Shown in pieces: positions 18,093-26,691 of a stretch of DNA of 64,000 bases. The translations under genes were made by a program, and so were the position numbers. The notes under the pieces are model-generated. The model searched no databases. It worked only from the letters and a program-made list of their open reading frames with translations, and was not told the origin of the DNA. Numbering within the stretch: position 1 is the first letter of the stretch; each line of letters starts with the position of its first letter. Origin of the DNA: Helicobacter ganmani (GTDB lineage Bacteria; Campylobacterota; Campylobacteria; Campylobacterales; Helicobacteraceae); NCBI RefSeq assembly GCF_003364315.1, contig NZ_NXLS01000003.1:155929-219928 (forward strand), written 5' to 3'.

Positions 18093-18752
18093 ATGCAATC
18101 ATTTTCGCCCCATAAAACCAATTGTTTAACTTCCAAAAAGCAGAAATTCTACTGCACCAAATCACAAAATTTGCATTACTTTGGAATCAAAACCTACCGA
18201 CAAATCAAAATAAACCCTAAAATGACGCGTCTAATTTATGCACTTCCTCCCCTACAAGGTAAATTTTTTGCATTGCAATCCAAGACTCCGCGATTCACTC
18301 TTGTGCGCCCACCCAATCCCTATCGTTCTTTTAAGGCATACCAACAACTTAAACAATACGCAATTTTAGGAATCGGGGCAAATTGTGGCGAATGTTTAAT
18401 TACATTTTGGAAGCTTTTTAAGAGGTTCAAAAAGAAAAATGTTATAATTTCTTTTTCATCTATTTTAAAAAATCCAGCTTTTGGCTGGGAAGCACAAGCA
18501 GATTTTTATAATGCAGTTTTATGGGTAAAAACTAAGCTTGGCTATGTAGAATTTTGGAGTTTTTGTGCGTATTTAGAACGTATGTTTGGGCGGAATCGCA
18601 AACGACCTTTTAAAAATGCTCCGCGCACTTTGGATATTGATATTATTGGTTTTAAAAATCAATTCTTACGTTTTAAACATTTACAGATTCCACATATTGC
18701 GTGGTCTCTTAGAGAAAGCGTGAGGATTCCATTACTAGAGAGGAAGGTATGA
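18093..18752 (+). CDS. folK: HPPK, folate synthesis pyrophosphokinase, with N-terminal extension
   Basis: Transfers pyrophosphate from ATP to 6-hydroxymethyl-7,8-dihydropterin. The catalytic domain begins late, near residue 90 (YAILGIGANCGECLITFWKLF), with FYNAVLWVKT, ERMFGRNR and PRTLDIDIIGF as HPPK signatures. The first 85 residues are a basic extension rich in Lys, Phe and Pro, not found in E. coli HPPK. I placed the start at the ATG one base after the pepQ stop. The end overlaps the flhF start (ATGA). Confidence 0.9.
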   Translation: MQSFSPHKTNCLTSKKQKFYCTKSQNLHYFGIKTYRQIKINPKMTRLIYALPPLQGKFFALQSKTPRFTLVRPPNPYRSFKAYQQLKQYAILGIGANCGECLITFWKLFKRFKKKNVIISFSSILKNPAFGWEAQADFYNAVLWVKTKLGYVEFWSFCAYLERMFGRNRKRPFKNAPRTLDIDIIGFKNQFLRFKHLQIPHIAWSLRESVRIPLLERKV

Positions 18753-20191
18753 AACTATTTACTTATACGGGAGAAAGTTCAGCTGCAGCCTTAGCGCAAG
18801 CCAAAGCCGAGCTTGGCGATGAATTTTCAATCATCTCACAAAAAAAATTAAGTGAGGGAGGATATGAAATTTCTGTCGCCATTAGCGAAGAAGACTTAAA
18901 AGAAGCTAAGGTTAAAGCTGAACGAGAAAAGCAAAAAAATGAAACCTTGGCAGCAAAAAGCAATAGTATTGCTGATAGATTGGAATTGATTGCACAAAAG
19001 GAGTTAGAAAAAAAACGTATGGCACAAACTCTATCTAGCACGCTCCCCGAAGATGTTTCTTTACAACTTTCCGATGCAGTGCGCCAAATCTCGCAGATTG
19101 CTGGCGTTGCCTCTAAAATTCCTCCAAAATCTCCTTATCCAACACCTCTAGCGCAGATTCCAAAAGAATCTTCCTCTCAACCCCAAAACAAAGAGAAAGA
19201 AGAAAGACCAAAGCAGGCGCAAAACAACAAAGAATCGCAAATAGAAAACAAAAAGAAAGAATCCTCACTTGAAAATAATGATTTGCGCTTGATTCGGGGT
19301 GAAATTGATAGACTAAACGACAAACTCAAACTTATCCAAAATATGTTTTGGGAGGAGCGAGGACCCAAACGTGATGGGCTAATTATCCCGCACGAATTTG
19401 CAGAAATTTACAGAATCACCAAAGCAAGTGGTATGGCAAAAGAGCATTTAGAAAAGATTATGCAGCTGACTTTGGAATTAATGCCCATTAAAATGCGCGA
19501 AAACTCTGTGCTTATCAAGCGATATTTTAGAGAAGTTTTGCGCAAAATGGTATATGCAAGAGCAGAGAATCTAAGCAGCAATGCCAAAAACATTATGATG
19601 TTAGTTGGACCCACAGGAGTGGGCAAAACAACGACTTTAGCAAAACTTGCCGCACGTTATTCAAGACTTTTAAACAAAAACTACAAAGTAGGAATCATTA
19701 CTTTGGATACTTACCGAATCGGTGCAGTGGATCAATTAATGTTTTATGCTAAAAAGATGAAATTAAGTATAGATACCGTAGTAGATACAGAGGAGTTTGT
19801 TAATGCGCTAGATTCCTTGAAATATTGCGATTATATTTTGATTGATACGGTGGGCAGCTCACAGCACGATAGGGCGAAGCTAGAATCCCTCAAAAGCTTT
19901 GTCAATGCCGACCCAAATACCAAAATTGATGTGAGCTTAGTGATGAGTGCAACCACAAAATACGAAGACTTAAAGGATATTTATCATACTTTTTCTACTT
20001 TAGGAATTGACACCTTGCTTTTTACGAAACTAGACGAAACGCATAGCTATGGCAATATTTTTTCTTTGATTTACGAGACTAAAAAACCGGTAAGCTATTT
20101 TTCTATTGGTCAAGAAGTGCCAAACGATTTGAATGTTGCGACAAGCGATTTCTTGATTGATTGCTTGCTAGATGGGCTTATTAAAGGCTAA
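18749..20191 (+). CDS. flhF: Flagellar SRP-like GTPase FlhF
   Basis: SRP-family GTPase that places the flagellum at the pole and, in Campylobacter and Helicobacter, is needed for sigma-54 flagellar gene expression. The 480 residues have a basic N-terminal B domain (1-210, with a Gln/Lys/Ser-rich linker), the N domain, and the G domain from about 280: GPTGVGKTTTLAKLAARY, LDTYRIGAVDQL, IDTVGSSQHD and TKLDET. The partner ATPase gene flhG follows after two bases, so stoichiometry is set by cotranslation. Confidence 0.96.
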   Translation: MKLFTYTGESSAAALAQAKAELGDEFSIISQKKLSEGGYEISVAISEEDLKEAKVKAEREKQKNETLAAKSNSIADRLELIAQKELEKKRMAQTLSSTLPEDVSLQLSDAVRQISQIAGVASKIPPKSPYPTPLAQIPKESSSQPQNKEKEERPKQAQNNKESQIENKKKESSLENNDLRLIRGEIDRLNDKLKLIQNMFWEERGPKRDGLIIPHEFAEIYRITKASGMAKEHLEKIMQLTLELMPIKMRENSVLIKRYFREVLRKMVYARAENLSSNAKNIMMLVGPTGVGKTTTLAKLAARYSRLLNKNYKVGIITLDTYRIGAVDQLMFYAKKMKLSIDTVVDTEEFVNALDSLKYCDYILIDTVGSSQHDRAKLESLKSFVNADPNTKIDVSLVMSATTKYEDLKDIYHTFSTLGIDTLLFTKLDETHSYGNIFSLIYETKKPVSYFSIGQEVPNDLNVATSDFLIDCLLDGLIKG

Positions 20192-20193
20192 AA

Positions 20194-21051
20194 ATGAAAA
20201 ACCAAGCGGCAAATTTAGAATTGCTTTTAGAATCTCCAAAAATCTCTAATACAAAATTTATTACCATCACAAGTGGTAAAGGTGGCGTGGGCAAATCTAC
20301 TTTTAGCGCGAATCTTGCTTATAAACTTTGGCAGCTAGGCTTCAAAGTCGGAATCTTTGACGCAGACATTGGACTAGCAAATTTGGATATTATGTTTGGT
20401 GTGCGCTGTGAAAAAAATCTTTTGCATGTGCTAAAAAATCAAGCAAAACTCAAAGATATTATCATACCTATTGAGCGGAATCTCTATCTTATCCCGGGCG
20501 ATTCTGGCACAGATATTTTTCGCTATAAGAGCGAATTTATGTTTGAAGCCTTGATTGAGGATTCTGCATTTTTAGACAACTTAGATTTTGTTATCATTGA
20601 TACAGGTGCAGGGATTGGCGAATACACGCAGACTTTTTTAAAAAATAGTGATGAGGTAATCGTTATTACGATTCCAGACCCTGCGGCAATCACAGATGCT
20701 TATGCAACGATTAAACTAGCAGCAAATTTCAAAGAACGTATTTTTATGCTAATTAATATGACAAAAAATAATGCAGAAGCACAAATGATTTTTCAAAAAG
20801 TGCAAAAAATCGCACAAGCAAACATTAACAATATCAAATTGGAATTTATTGGTGAATTGACCAAAACATCATTGATTAATCATTACAGCAAAAATCGCGG
20901 AATCTTTGTTAAGTTGGAGCCAAATTCCTCCTCTTCAATGGAAATTGAAGAGATTGCACGCAATCTTGCCAAAAAAATGGAACGAAATGTGCTAGTACAA
21001 GAAGATAAAAGATTTGGTAAATTCTTAAAAAAGATTTTGGGTCATTTTTAG
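20194..21051 (+). CDS. flhG: MinD-like ATPase FlhG (YlxH), flagellar number control
   Basis: ParA/MinD-type ATPase that stimulates FlhF and limits flagellar number. The 285 residues begin with a short extension, then the deviant Walker A SGKGGVGKSTFSANLA at about residues 27-42, IFDADIGLANLDIMFG and FVIIDTGAGIGEY. A C-terminal basic helix (KMERNVLVQEDKRFGKFLKKIL) suits membrane binding as in MinD. Placed directly between flhF and the small membrane protein gene. Confidence 0.95.
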   Translation: MKNQAANLELLLESPKISNTKFITITSGKGGVGKSTFSANLAYKLWQLGFKVGIFDADIGLANLDIMFGVRCEKNLLHVLKNQAKLKDIIIPIERNLYLIPGDSGTDIFRYKSEFMFEALIEDSAFLDNLDFVIIDTGAGIGEYTQTFLKNSDEVIVITIPDPAAITDAYATIKLAANFKERIFMLINMTKNNAEAQMIFQKVQKIAQANINNIKLEFIGELTKTSLINHYSKNRGIFVKLEPNSSSSMEIEEIARNLAKKMERNVLVQEDKRFGKFLKKILGHF

Positions 21052-21069
21052 GAAATGTAAGGAAACAAA

Positions 21070-21465
21070 ATGTCTTTAAAAATGGATAATTTTCTAAGTT
21101 TTGCGATTGTGAATGGATTTTTTATCGGACTCTTATTATCCTTTTTGAAATTTGATGAACCAGAAATGATTGTAGCAGGAACGCTTATCTCAACGATTGG
21201 ATTCTATTTGATTACTTTAGTAAGCGTTTCATTGTTTGTGCGATTTTTGGGCAATCAAGAGCATATTATCAGGAGACCTGCATATAATGATTTGCTAGAA
21301 GAATACATTGAAGAGTTTGATAAACGCGAAAAAGTAACCAACAAGATTCGTGGATTCTTGCGCACAATGGAAAAAACAATGCGCGAAGATGAGGAGGAAG
21401 AAGCACGGACAAACAAAAATAAAAAACACGAAGTAGAAAAGAATAACTATGCTGACGACTTCTAA
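21070..21465 (+). CDS. Small membrane protein of the flagellar operon (HP1033-like position)
   Basis: I cannot assign a function. The 131 residues have two hydrophobic segments (about 5-24 and 32-60) followed by a charged tail very rich in Glu, Lys and Arg (DEEEEARTNKNKKHEVEK). The same position between flhG and fliA is occupied by an uncharacterised gene in H. pylori, which I recall as HP1033. The last 17 bases overlap the start of fliA, which suggests translational coupling and a regulatory link. Confidence 0.7.
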   Translation: MSLKMDNFLSFAIVNGFFIGLLLSFLKFDEPEMIVAGTLISTIGFYLITLVSVSLFVRFLGNQEHIIRRPAYNDLLEEYIEEFDKREKVTNKIRGFLRTMEKTMREDEEEEARTNKNKKHEVEKNNYADDF

Positions 21466-22153
21466 TGGGTACCAAACAGCATTAAAACAATCGCAAGATT
21501 CTCTAGCATTAGACTATCTTCCTGCGCTCAAAGCAATGGCTTTTCGCCTAAAGGAACGATTGCCTGCAAGTGTAGATTTTGCGGATTTGGTATCTATTGG
21601 CACAGAAGAGCTTATCAAGCTAGCACGCAAATATGATAGTAAGGTGAGCGAATCTTTTTGGGGTTATGCAAAGCCCCGTGTGCATGGAGCTATGCTTGAT
21701 TATTTACGCAGTCTAGACAATGTTTCGCGTCAAACGCGCACATTGATTAAACGCGTAGATAAAGCGATTGCAACTTACTATAATACACATCAAGAAGAGC
21801 CAGACAATGCTTATCTAAGCGAGATTCTAGGCGAAGAAGAAGAAAAAATCAAAGAGGCAAGAATTGCGAGCGAAATTTATGGTGTAATGCCTTTAGAAGA
21901 CCAATTAGGTGGGGAGAGCGAAGAGACATTAGAACGTATAGAAAAAGAGGAATTGGTTGAAATCATAGAGCAGATTTTAGAACAAGCAACACAAAACGAA
22001 CAGCTTGTGATTCAACTTTATTATTTTGAAGAATTAAACTTCAAAGAAATTAGTGAAGTAATGGAAATTACAGAATCAAGAGTTTCTCAACTGCATAAGG
22101 CAGTGATTCGTAAAATTCGTCAATACCTTGAACAAAGGGGGCTAAATGGCTGA
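21449..22153 (+). CDS. fliA: Flagellar sigma factor sigma-28
   Basis: Directs transcription of late flagellar genes such as flagellin. The 234 residues show sigma region 2 (SVDFADLVSIGTEELIKLARKYD, FWGYAKPRVHGAMLDYLRSLD), region 3 and region 4 (QLYYFEELNFKEISEVMEIT, ESRVSQLHKAVIRKIR). Region 1.1 is absent, as in other FliA proteins. It overlaps the small membrane protein gene by 17 bases and fliM by eight. Activity is presumably checked by FlgM encoded elsewhere. Confidence 0.96.
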   Translation: MLTTSNGYQTALKQSQDSLALDYLPALKAMAFRLKERLPASVDFADLVSIGTEELIKLARKYDSKVSESFWGYAKPRVHGAMLDYLRSLDNVSRQTRTLIKRVDKAIATYYNTHQEEPDNAYLSEILGEEEEKIKEARIASEIYGVMPLEDQLGGESEETLERIEKEELVEIIEQILEQATQNEQLVIQLYYFEELNFKEISEVMEITESRVSQLHKAVIRKIRQYLEQRGLNG

Positions 22154-23207
22154 TATATTAAGTCAAGAAGAAATTGATGCGCTATTAGAAGTCGTAGATG
22201 ATGATGGTGCGGAAGCCGAAATCGCAGAAAAACCAACGACTGTTGTCCAACAACACCAAATTACTCTTTATGATTTCAAGCGTCCAAACCGCGTTAGCAA
22301 GGAACAACTAAGAGCTTTTCGTGGAATCCACGACAAAATGGCAAGGGCACTTTCTAGTCAAATTTCGGCAATTATGCGCTCTATTGTAGAAATTCAGCTC
22401 CACAGCGTGGATCAAATGACCTATGGTGAATTTTTGATGAGCTTGCCAAGTCCTACAAGCTTCAATGTTTTTTCTATGAAGCCTCTTGATGGCACAGGGG
22501 TTTTGGAGATTAACCCCAGCATTGCCTTTCCAATGATTGATAGATTGCTTGGAGGCAAAGGCGACCCTTACGAATCCACGCGTGAATTTAGCGATATTGA
22601 ACTAAATTTGCTAGATACAATCCTGCGTCAAATGATGCAGAATCTCAAGGACGCTTGGGCACCTGTTACAGAGATTTTTCCCACCGTAGATGTGAAAGAA
22701 TCTAGCCCCAATGTCGTGCAAATTGTTGCACAAAACGAAATTGTTATTATGGTTGTTATGGAAATCATCATTGGACATAGTAGCGGAATGATGAACCTTT
22801 GCTATCCTGTTATTTCTCTAGAATCCGTGCTTTCGCGTCTCGCGAGTCGCGATATCATGTTAAGCGAAACAAGCTCCAAAAAATCGCGCAACAAAGAATT
22901 GCAAGCCCTTTTAGGTGGAGCAAAAGTCAATGTCGCAGCAATGCTTGGAGAAACCAAACTCAATATGCACGAAATCTTGGATTTGGAAGTGGGCGATATC
23001 GTGCGACTTGACCGCCCAGCAGATGACACGGTAATTATCAATGTAGATGGACGTGAAAAATTCCTTGCTAGCATTGGTTTGCACCGCTATCGTAAGACGA
23101 TTGAAGTCAAAGAAATGATAAAAACAGAAAAAGACCAAGTCAAAGAAATCCTTGAAATGCTTGAAACTCAACGCAAATCTAGAGCAAACGAAATTGAAGA
23201 AGATTAG
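22146..23207 (+). CDS. fliM: Flagellar motor switch protein FliM
   Basis: C-ring protein that receives CheY-P and transmits the direction signal. The 353 residues start with the conserved CheY-binding peptide DILSQEEIDALLEVV, then the CheC-like middle domain (about 45-230, with LMSLPSPTSFNVFSM) and the C-terminal SpoA domain (VNVAAMLGETKLNMHEILDLEVGD-type, here split as VNVAAMLGETKLN and EILDLEVGDIVRL). Length and order are standard. fliY follows after nine bases. Confidence 0.96.
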   Translation: MADILSQEEIDALLEVVDDDGAEAEIAEKPTTVVQQHQITLYDFKRPNRVSKEQLRAFRGIHDKMARALSSQISAIMRSIVEIQLHSVDQMTYGEFLMSLPSPTSFNVFSMKPLDGTGVLEINPSIAFPMIDRLLGGKGDPYESTREFSDIELNLLDTILRQMMQNLKDAWAPVTEIFPTVDVKESSPNVVQIVAQNEIVIMVVMEIIIGHSSGMMNLCYPVISLESVLSRLASRDIMLSETSSKKSRNKELQALLGGAKVNVAAMLGETKLNMHEILDLEVGDIVRLDRPADDTVIINVDGREKFLASIGLHRYRKTIEVKEMIKTEKDQVKEILEMLETQRKSRANEIEED

Positions 23208-23216
23208 GAGTAAAGT

Positions 23217-24062
23217 ATGCTAAATGATTTTTTAAAACTCATTATTCAAGAAACGGGTGCGACAATAGAGGGTTTGCTTGGAAGCGCACCGGAAGTTAGC
23301 CACATTGAAGCACAAAATGGTAAAAGCGATTCCATCAAACCCCCAATGGCAAAAATTGACATTAGCACAGACGATGGAGCAACGCTTGCGCTTTTTATTT
23401 CTCCCAAAGTCGCCACCGCACTTGCAGATATGATGTTAGGTGGAGAAGGGGAGAGTCAAGAAGCAATGAGTGCAGATGATTTGGACGCCACAAAGGAAAT
23501 TGCTTCTAACATCTTTGGAGCAATCTCTACTTCACTTGGAGGGCAAAAAGAGCTACCCAAACTTAGTTTCACCCTGAACAATATCAATTTCCTGCCCGAC
23601 GGAGATTTGGGACTTTCTAATTATAGTGGATTCTATACTTTTTCTTTCCATATTGGCTCTATCCAAGATTATTTATATTTTGCTTTCTCTAGTGCATTTG
23701 AACAACATTTCAACCCAAGCCCACCAGCTGAAGCTGCTCCAAGCGAGGAATCTAGCGGAGGTGGAGGCACACAAGCCAAAGTAGAACTCAATAATTCTGA
23801 AATGAAAAATATGGCGATGCTTTTAGATGTACGCTTGCAAGTCAAGGTTAGAATCGGGCAGAAAAAAATGCTTCTTAAAGATGTAATTGCTATGGACATT
23901 GGAAGCGTTGTGGAACTCAATCAACTTGCAAATGACCCCTTGGAAGTCTTGGTAGATGACAAAGTCATCGCAAAGGGTGAAGTCGTTATTGTAGATGGAA
24001 ACTTTGGGATTCAAATCACTGAAATTGCTCCCAAAAAAGATAGAATAGAGCAGCTTTTATAA
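23217..24062 (+). CDS. fliY: Flagellar motor switch protein FliY (CheC-like plus FliN domains)
   Basis: Switch component of Campylobacterota that joins a CheC/FliM-like domain (about 1-170) to a FliN-type SpoA domain (200-281: LDVRLQVKVRIGQKKMLLKD, GSVVELNQLANDPLEVLV). A Ser/Gly/Ala/Pro-rich linker lies at about 172-190. In active CheC-type phosphatases the helix reads D/S-x3-E-x2-N. Here it is D90-x3-E94-x2-S97, with Asn one place later, so this site may not hydrolyse CheY-P. A second site was not resolved. It follows fliM within the switch operon. Confidence 0.93.
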   Translation: MLNDFLKLIIQETGATIEGLLGSAPEVSHIEAQNGKSDSIKPPMAKIDISTDDGATLALFISPKVATALADMMLGGEGESQEAMSADDLDATKEIASNIFGAISTSLGGQKELPKLSFTLNNINFLPDGDLGLSNYSGFYTFSFHIGSIQDYLYFAFSSAFEQHFNPSPPAEAAPSEESSGGGGTQAKVELNNSEMKNMAMLLDVRLQVKVRIGQKKMLLKDVIAMDIGSVVELNQLANDPLEVLVDDKVIAKGEVVIVDGNFGIQITEIAPKKDRIEQLL

Positions 24063-24068
24063 CAAAAA

Positions 24069-25178
24069 GTGGAATCGCAAATCAAACTTTTTGAAATCTC
24101 TCTTTATTTGCACATTCCTTTTTGTGATAGCAAATGCGGATATTGTGCTTTTAATTCCCAAATCAACAAAAATCACTTAAAAACAATTTATATGGAAACT
24201 CTCGCCCGATATGTTTCCTATAAGATTCACAACCTTTTAGAAGAAAACCAAAATTTACAAATTACTTCAGTTTATATTGGCGGGGGCACTCCAAATAGTG
24301 TAAAATCCCGTGCTTATTCATCTCTTTTTGCGGAGTTTTCTCCCTATCTTGCACCACAAGCAGAAATTAGTATTGAAGCAAATCCTAACTCCCTAAGCTT
24401 AGAATGGTTGCAGACGCTTCAAAGTTTGGGTGTCAATCGCTTAAGCTTAGGAGCGCAAAGCTTTGAGGATTCTAAACTTATCTTTTTGGAGAGACACCAC
24501 AGGAAAGATTCTATCTTTTACGCCATTGAAATGGCACTAAAGGCTGGTTTGAAGAATCTTAGCATTGACTTAATCTATGGCACACCCTTGTGTAATGCTT
24601 CATTACTCACACAAGAATTAGAAACCGCCTGTGCTTTACCCTTAAGTCATCTTTCCGCCTATCAGTTAAGCATTGATGAGGGAAGTAGATTCTATGCAAA
24701 CAAGGAATCATTAGGAAATTTGAGGGATTTTGAGGGGGAATTTGAGGGATTTTTGAGTATGGGACATTTTATTAAATCCTATTTACAAACCAAAGGATTT
24801 AAGCAATATGAAGTCAGCAATTATGCCAAAACTAGTCCCTCTTATCATAATCTCCGCTATTGGGAGGGCAAGGAATACTTAGGCATTGGTGCGGGAGCTG
24901 TTGGATTTCAAGGAGGCGTGCGCACAAGTATGCCAAAAAGTATTGAAAAATTTTTGTCGGGATTCTATGAAGAAAAAGAAATTTTAAGTACGCACAATCA
25001 ACTCTTGGAACATTTGTTTTTGGGATTCCGCTCTTGTGTTGGCGTAGAGAGGAAAAGAATCCCCAACACGCGCAATCTTAAAATTTTGTTAGAAGAAAAT
25101 AAAGTGAAGCAAGACGGGGAAAGAATTTATGCAAAAGATTATTTTTTGGGTGATGAAATCGCCTTGTTTGTAGGATAA
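24069..25178 (+). CDS. hemW: Radical SAM protein HemW (HemN-like)
   Basis: Heme-chaperone radical SAM protein, often misnamed coproporphyrinogen oxidase. The 369 residues open with LYLHIPFCDSKCGYCAFNS, whose C-x3-C-x2-C binds the 4Fe-4S cluster and where the HemW-type Phe follows the last Cys. YIGGGTPN, EANPNSL and RLSLGAQSF are further signatures. A C-terminal domain follows (LGIGAGAVGF). The start is GTG at 24069, seven bases after fliY. True HemN would have a fourth Cys after the motif and be longer, so HemW is preferred. Confidence 0.88.
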   Translation: MESQIKLFEISLYLHIPFCDSKCGYCAFNSQINKNHLKTIYMETLARYVSYKIHNLLEENQNLQITSVYIGGGTPNSVKSRAYSSLFAEFSPYLAPQAEISIEANPNSLSLEWLQTLQSLGVNRLSLGAQSFEDSKLIFLERHHRKDSIFYAIEMALKAGLKNLSIDLIYGTPLCNASLLTQELETACALPLSHLSAYQLSIDEGSRFYANKESLGNLRDFEGEFEGFLSMGHFIKSYLQTKGFKQYEVSNYAKTSPSYHNLRYWEGKEYLGIGAGAVGFQGGVRTSMPKSIEKFLSGFYEEKEILSTHNQLLEHLFLGFRSCVGVERKRIPNTRNLKILLEENKVKQDGERIYAKDYFLGDEIALFVG

Positions 25179-25182
25179 GCCA

Positions 25183-25689
25183 ATGGAAGTGCAAACACCA
25201 AAAATCGTGCTAGCCCTTGACATAGGACTTAAAAGAATCGGGGTAGCAAAGGCGATTCAAAATATTGCCCTACCCCTCCCACCAATTCTGCGCAAAAACC
25301 GCAATCAAGCAGCCAAAGAAATCAGTCAGCTCCTCTTAGACTCCAAAGCGAATGTATTAGTGGTTGGAATCCCTATGCAAAAGAGGGATTCTGCTTTGAC
25401 AGACGAGGATTCTCTTGCAACAATGCAAAAAAGAATCCGACATTTTGTCAGCTTACTTACGATTCCACCTCATCTTGAAATCATCTTCTTGGACGAAAGC
25501 TTCAGCTCCTTTGAGGCATTGCAAAAACTAGAGGACAAAAAATCACGTAAAAAGGCACACAGCAAAGATGGCAGCCTAGATTCTCTTGCAGCTCTTGTGA
25601 TTTTAGAAAGATATTTGATAAACTTTGATAGAATTCCGCAATCCAATTCAAAAGACGAAAATAATGACAAGCAATCCACTCGCAATTAA
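25183..25689 (+). CDS. ruvX: YqgF/RuvX-type nuclease
   Basis: RNase H-fold protein known to act in 16S rRNA 5'-end processing and called a Holliday junction resolvase homologue. The 168 residues have the first acidic motif in LALDIGLKRIGVAKA, VVGIPMQKRDSA in the middle, FLDESFSSFEALQ and a final D in KDGSLDSLAALVIL. The last 20 residues are a charged tail. It is the last gene of the plus-strand run and is followed by a decayed gene. Confidence 0.88.
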   Translation: MEVQTPKIVLALDIGLKRIGVAKAIQNIALPLPPILRKNRNQAAKEISQLLLDSKANVLVVGIPMQKRDSALTDEDSLATMQKRIRHFVSLLTIPPHLEIIFLDESFSSFEALQKLEDKKSRKKAHSKDGSLDSLAALVILERYLINFDRIPQSNSKDENNDKQSTRN

Positions 25690-25708
25690 AGAATACTAAC
25701 AAAAACAA

Positions 25709-26637
25709 ATGCATACTCTTTTGCAAGAAATCAAGCAATTTGGTGAATTTAGTAGTCAATTTTATGCTTTGGAATCTTTTAGGCAAGAATTAAAACCCTT
25801 TTATCAGTGGAAATTATTGGATAGATTTGTAGGATTTAGAGGCAAAAAATCAACGGAGATTTCATAGACCACCATATCACTACTTATTTTGCTCCTTTGG
25901 CTTTTAAGCGCAAAAGTTGGGAGCAAATAGCCCCCTCTTAAGCAAAGCACTTCAAGCCTCCCAAACGCACTTTATTTATGTCTCTCTCCCTTTGAAGCTT
26001 AGGATTTATCCTAAATTGGTTGCGAAGGATTCTACATTTTTACAAGGTGCTTCCACTTTGCTACAATTTAGACAAATGACTTTAAAACTCGTGCAAAACG
26101 GGGTAGAAGTCTTGGATATTTCTCCTCTTTTTATGCAACACAAAAAAGGACAATACACATCTTTTTACCAAAGGGCATCATATTTCTTATAAGGGCGCAA
26201 GCTTGGTCGCGCAAATAATTGCACGGATTATATCCAACAAACGACAGATTTCGTGCCTGATAATGTGCATTTCAAAGCATAAAACCTCTTTGGATTCCTA
26301 TCAAAAACGATAATTTACAGAGAGGGGAAAACTTATATTGCAGATAAAAAAGATTCTCCCTTTTGTATTTTTGGTAATTGCAACTTACAAGCTTATCACA
26401 AAGAAGGTGCAGGGATTGCCTCCAATCTTGCTTTTACTTTAAAAAAGAAATAGATTATTTGGGGAGGAAATTAATCTTTTAGGATAGGGAATTGGTTTCC
26501 TTAGTGGCTCTTTCGTGCGCACCTCTGCTGTAAGTGGTATAACCAAAAAGAGTAATAAAGAAAAAATATGGAAAGCACTAAGAGGAAAAAAATTTATAGA
26601 GAATCAATGGAACACTCTTGCACTCAAATCACGATAA
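25709..26637 (+). pseudogene. Remnant of an AlgJ/AlgX/PatB-like SGNH O-acetyltransferase gene
   Basis: About 930 bases with no intact gene but with coding traces in shifting frames. A 52-codon piece at 25709-25867 starts MHTLLQEIKQFGEF. The next pieces read IDHHITTYFAPLAFKRKSW, then LQASQTHFIYVSLPLKLRIYP and VEVLDISPLF, then HHISYKGASLVAQIIARII, then FGNCNLQAYHKEGAGIASNL. The final piece contains GSFVRTSAV and ends LRGKKFIENQWNTLALKSR at 26637. The order, with a catalytic H-x-S/T-like motif and a late GN-C-x-Q segment, resembles AlgJ/AlgX and peptidoglycan acetyltransferase PatB. At least five frame breaks or stops separate the pieces. Family assignment is moderate; decay is clear. Confidence 0.5.
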
Positions 26638-26691
26638 GATAACTACTCTTATCATAAATTTAAGATTCTTAAAAGCAATGGAAGAAAATTC

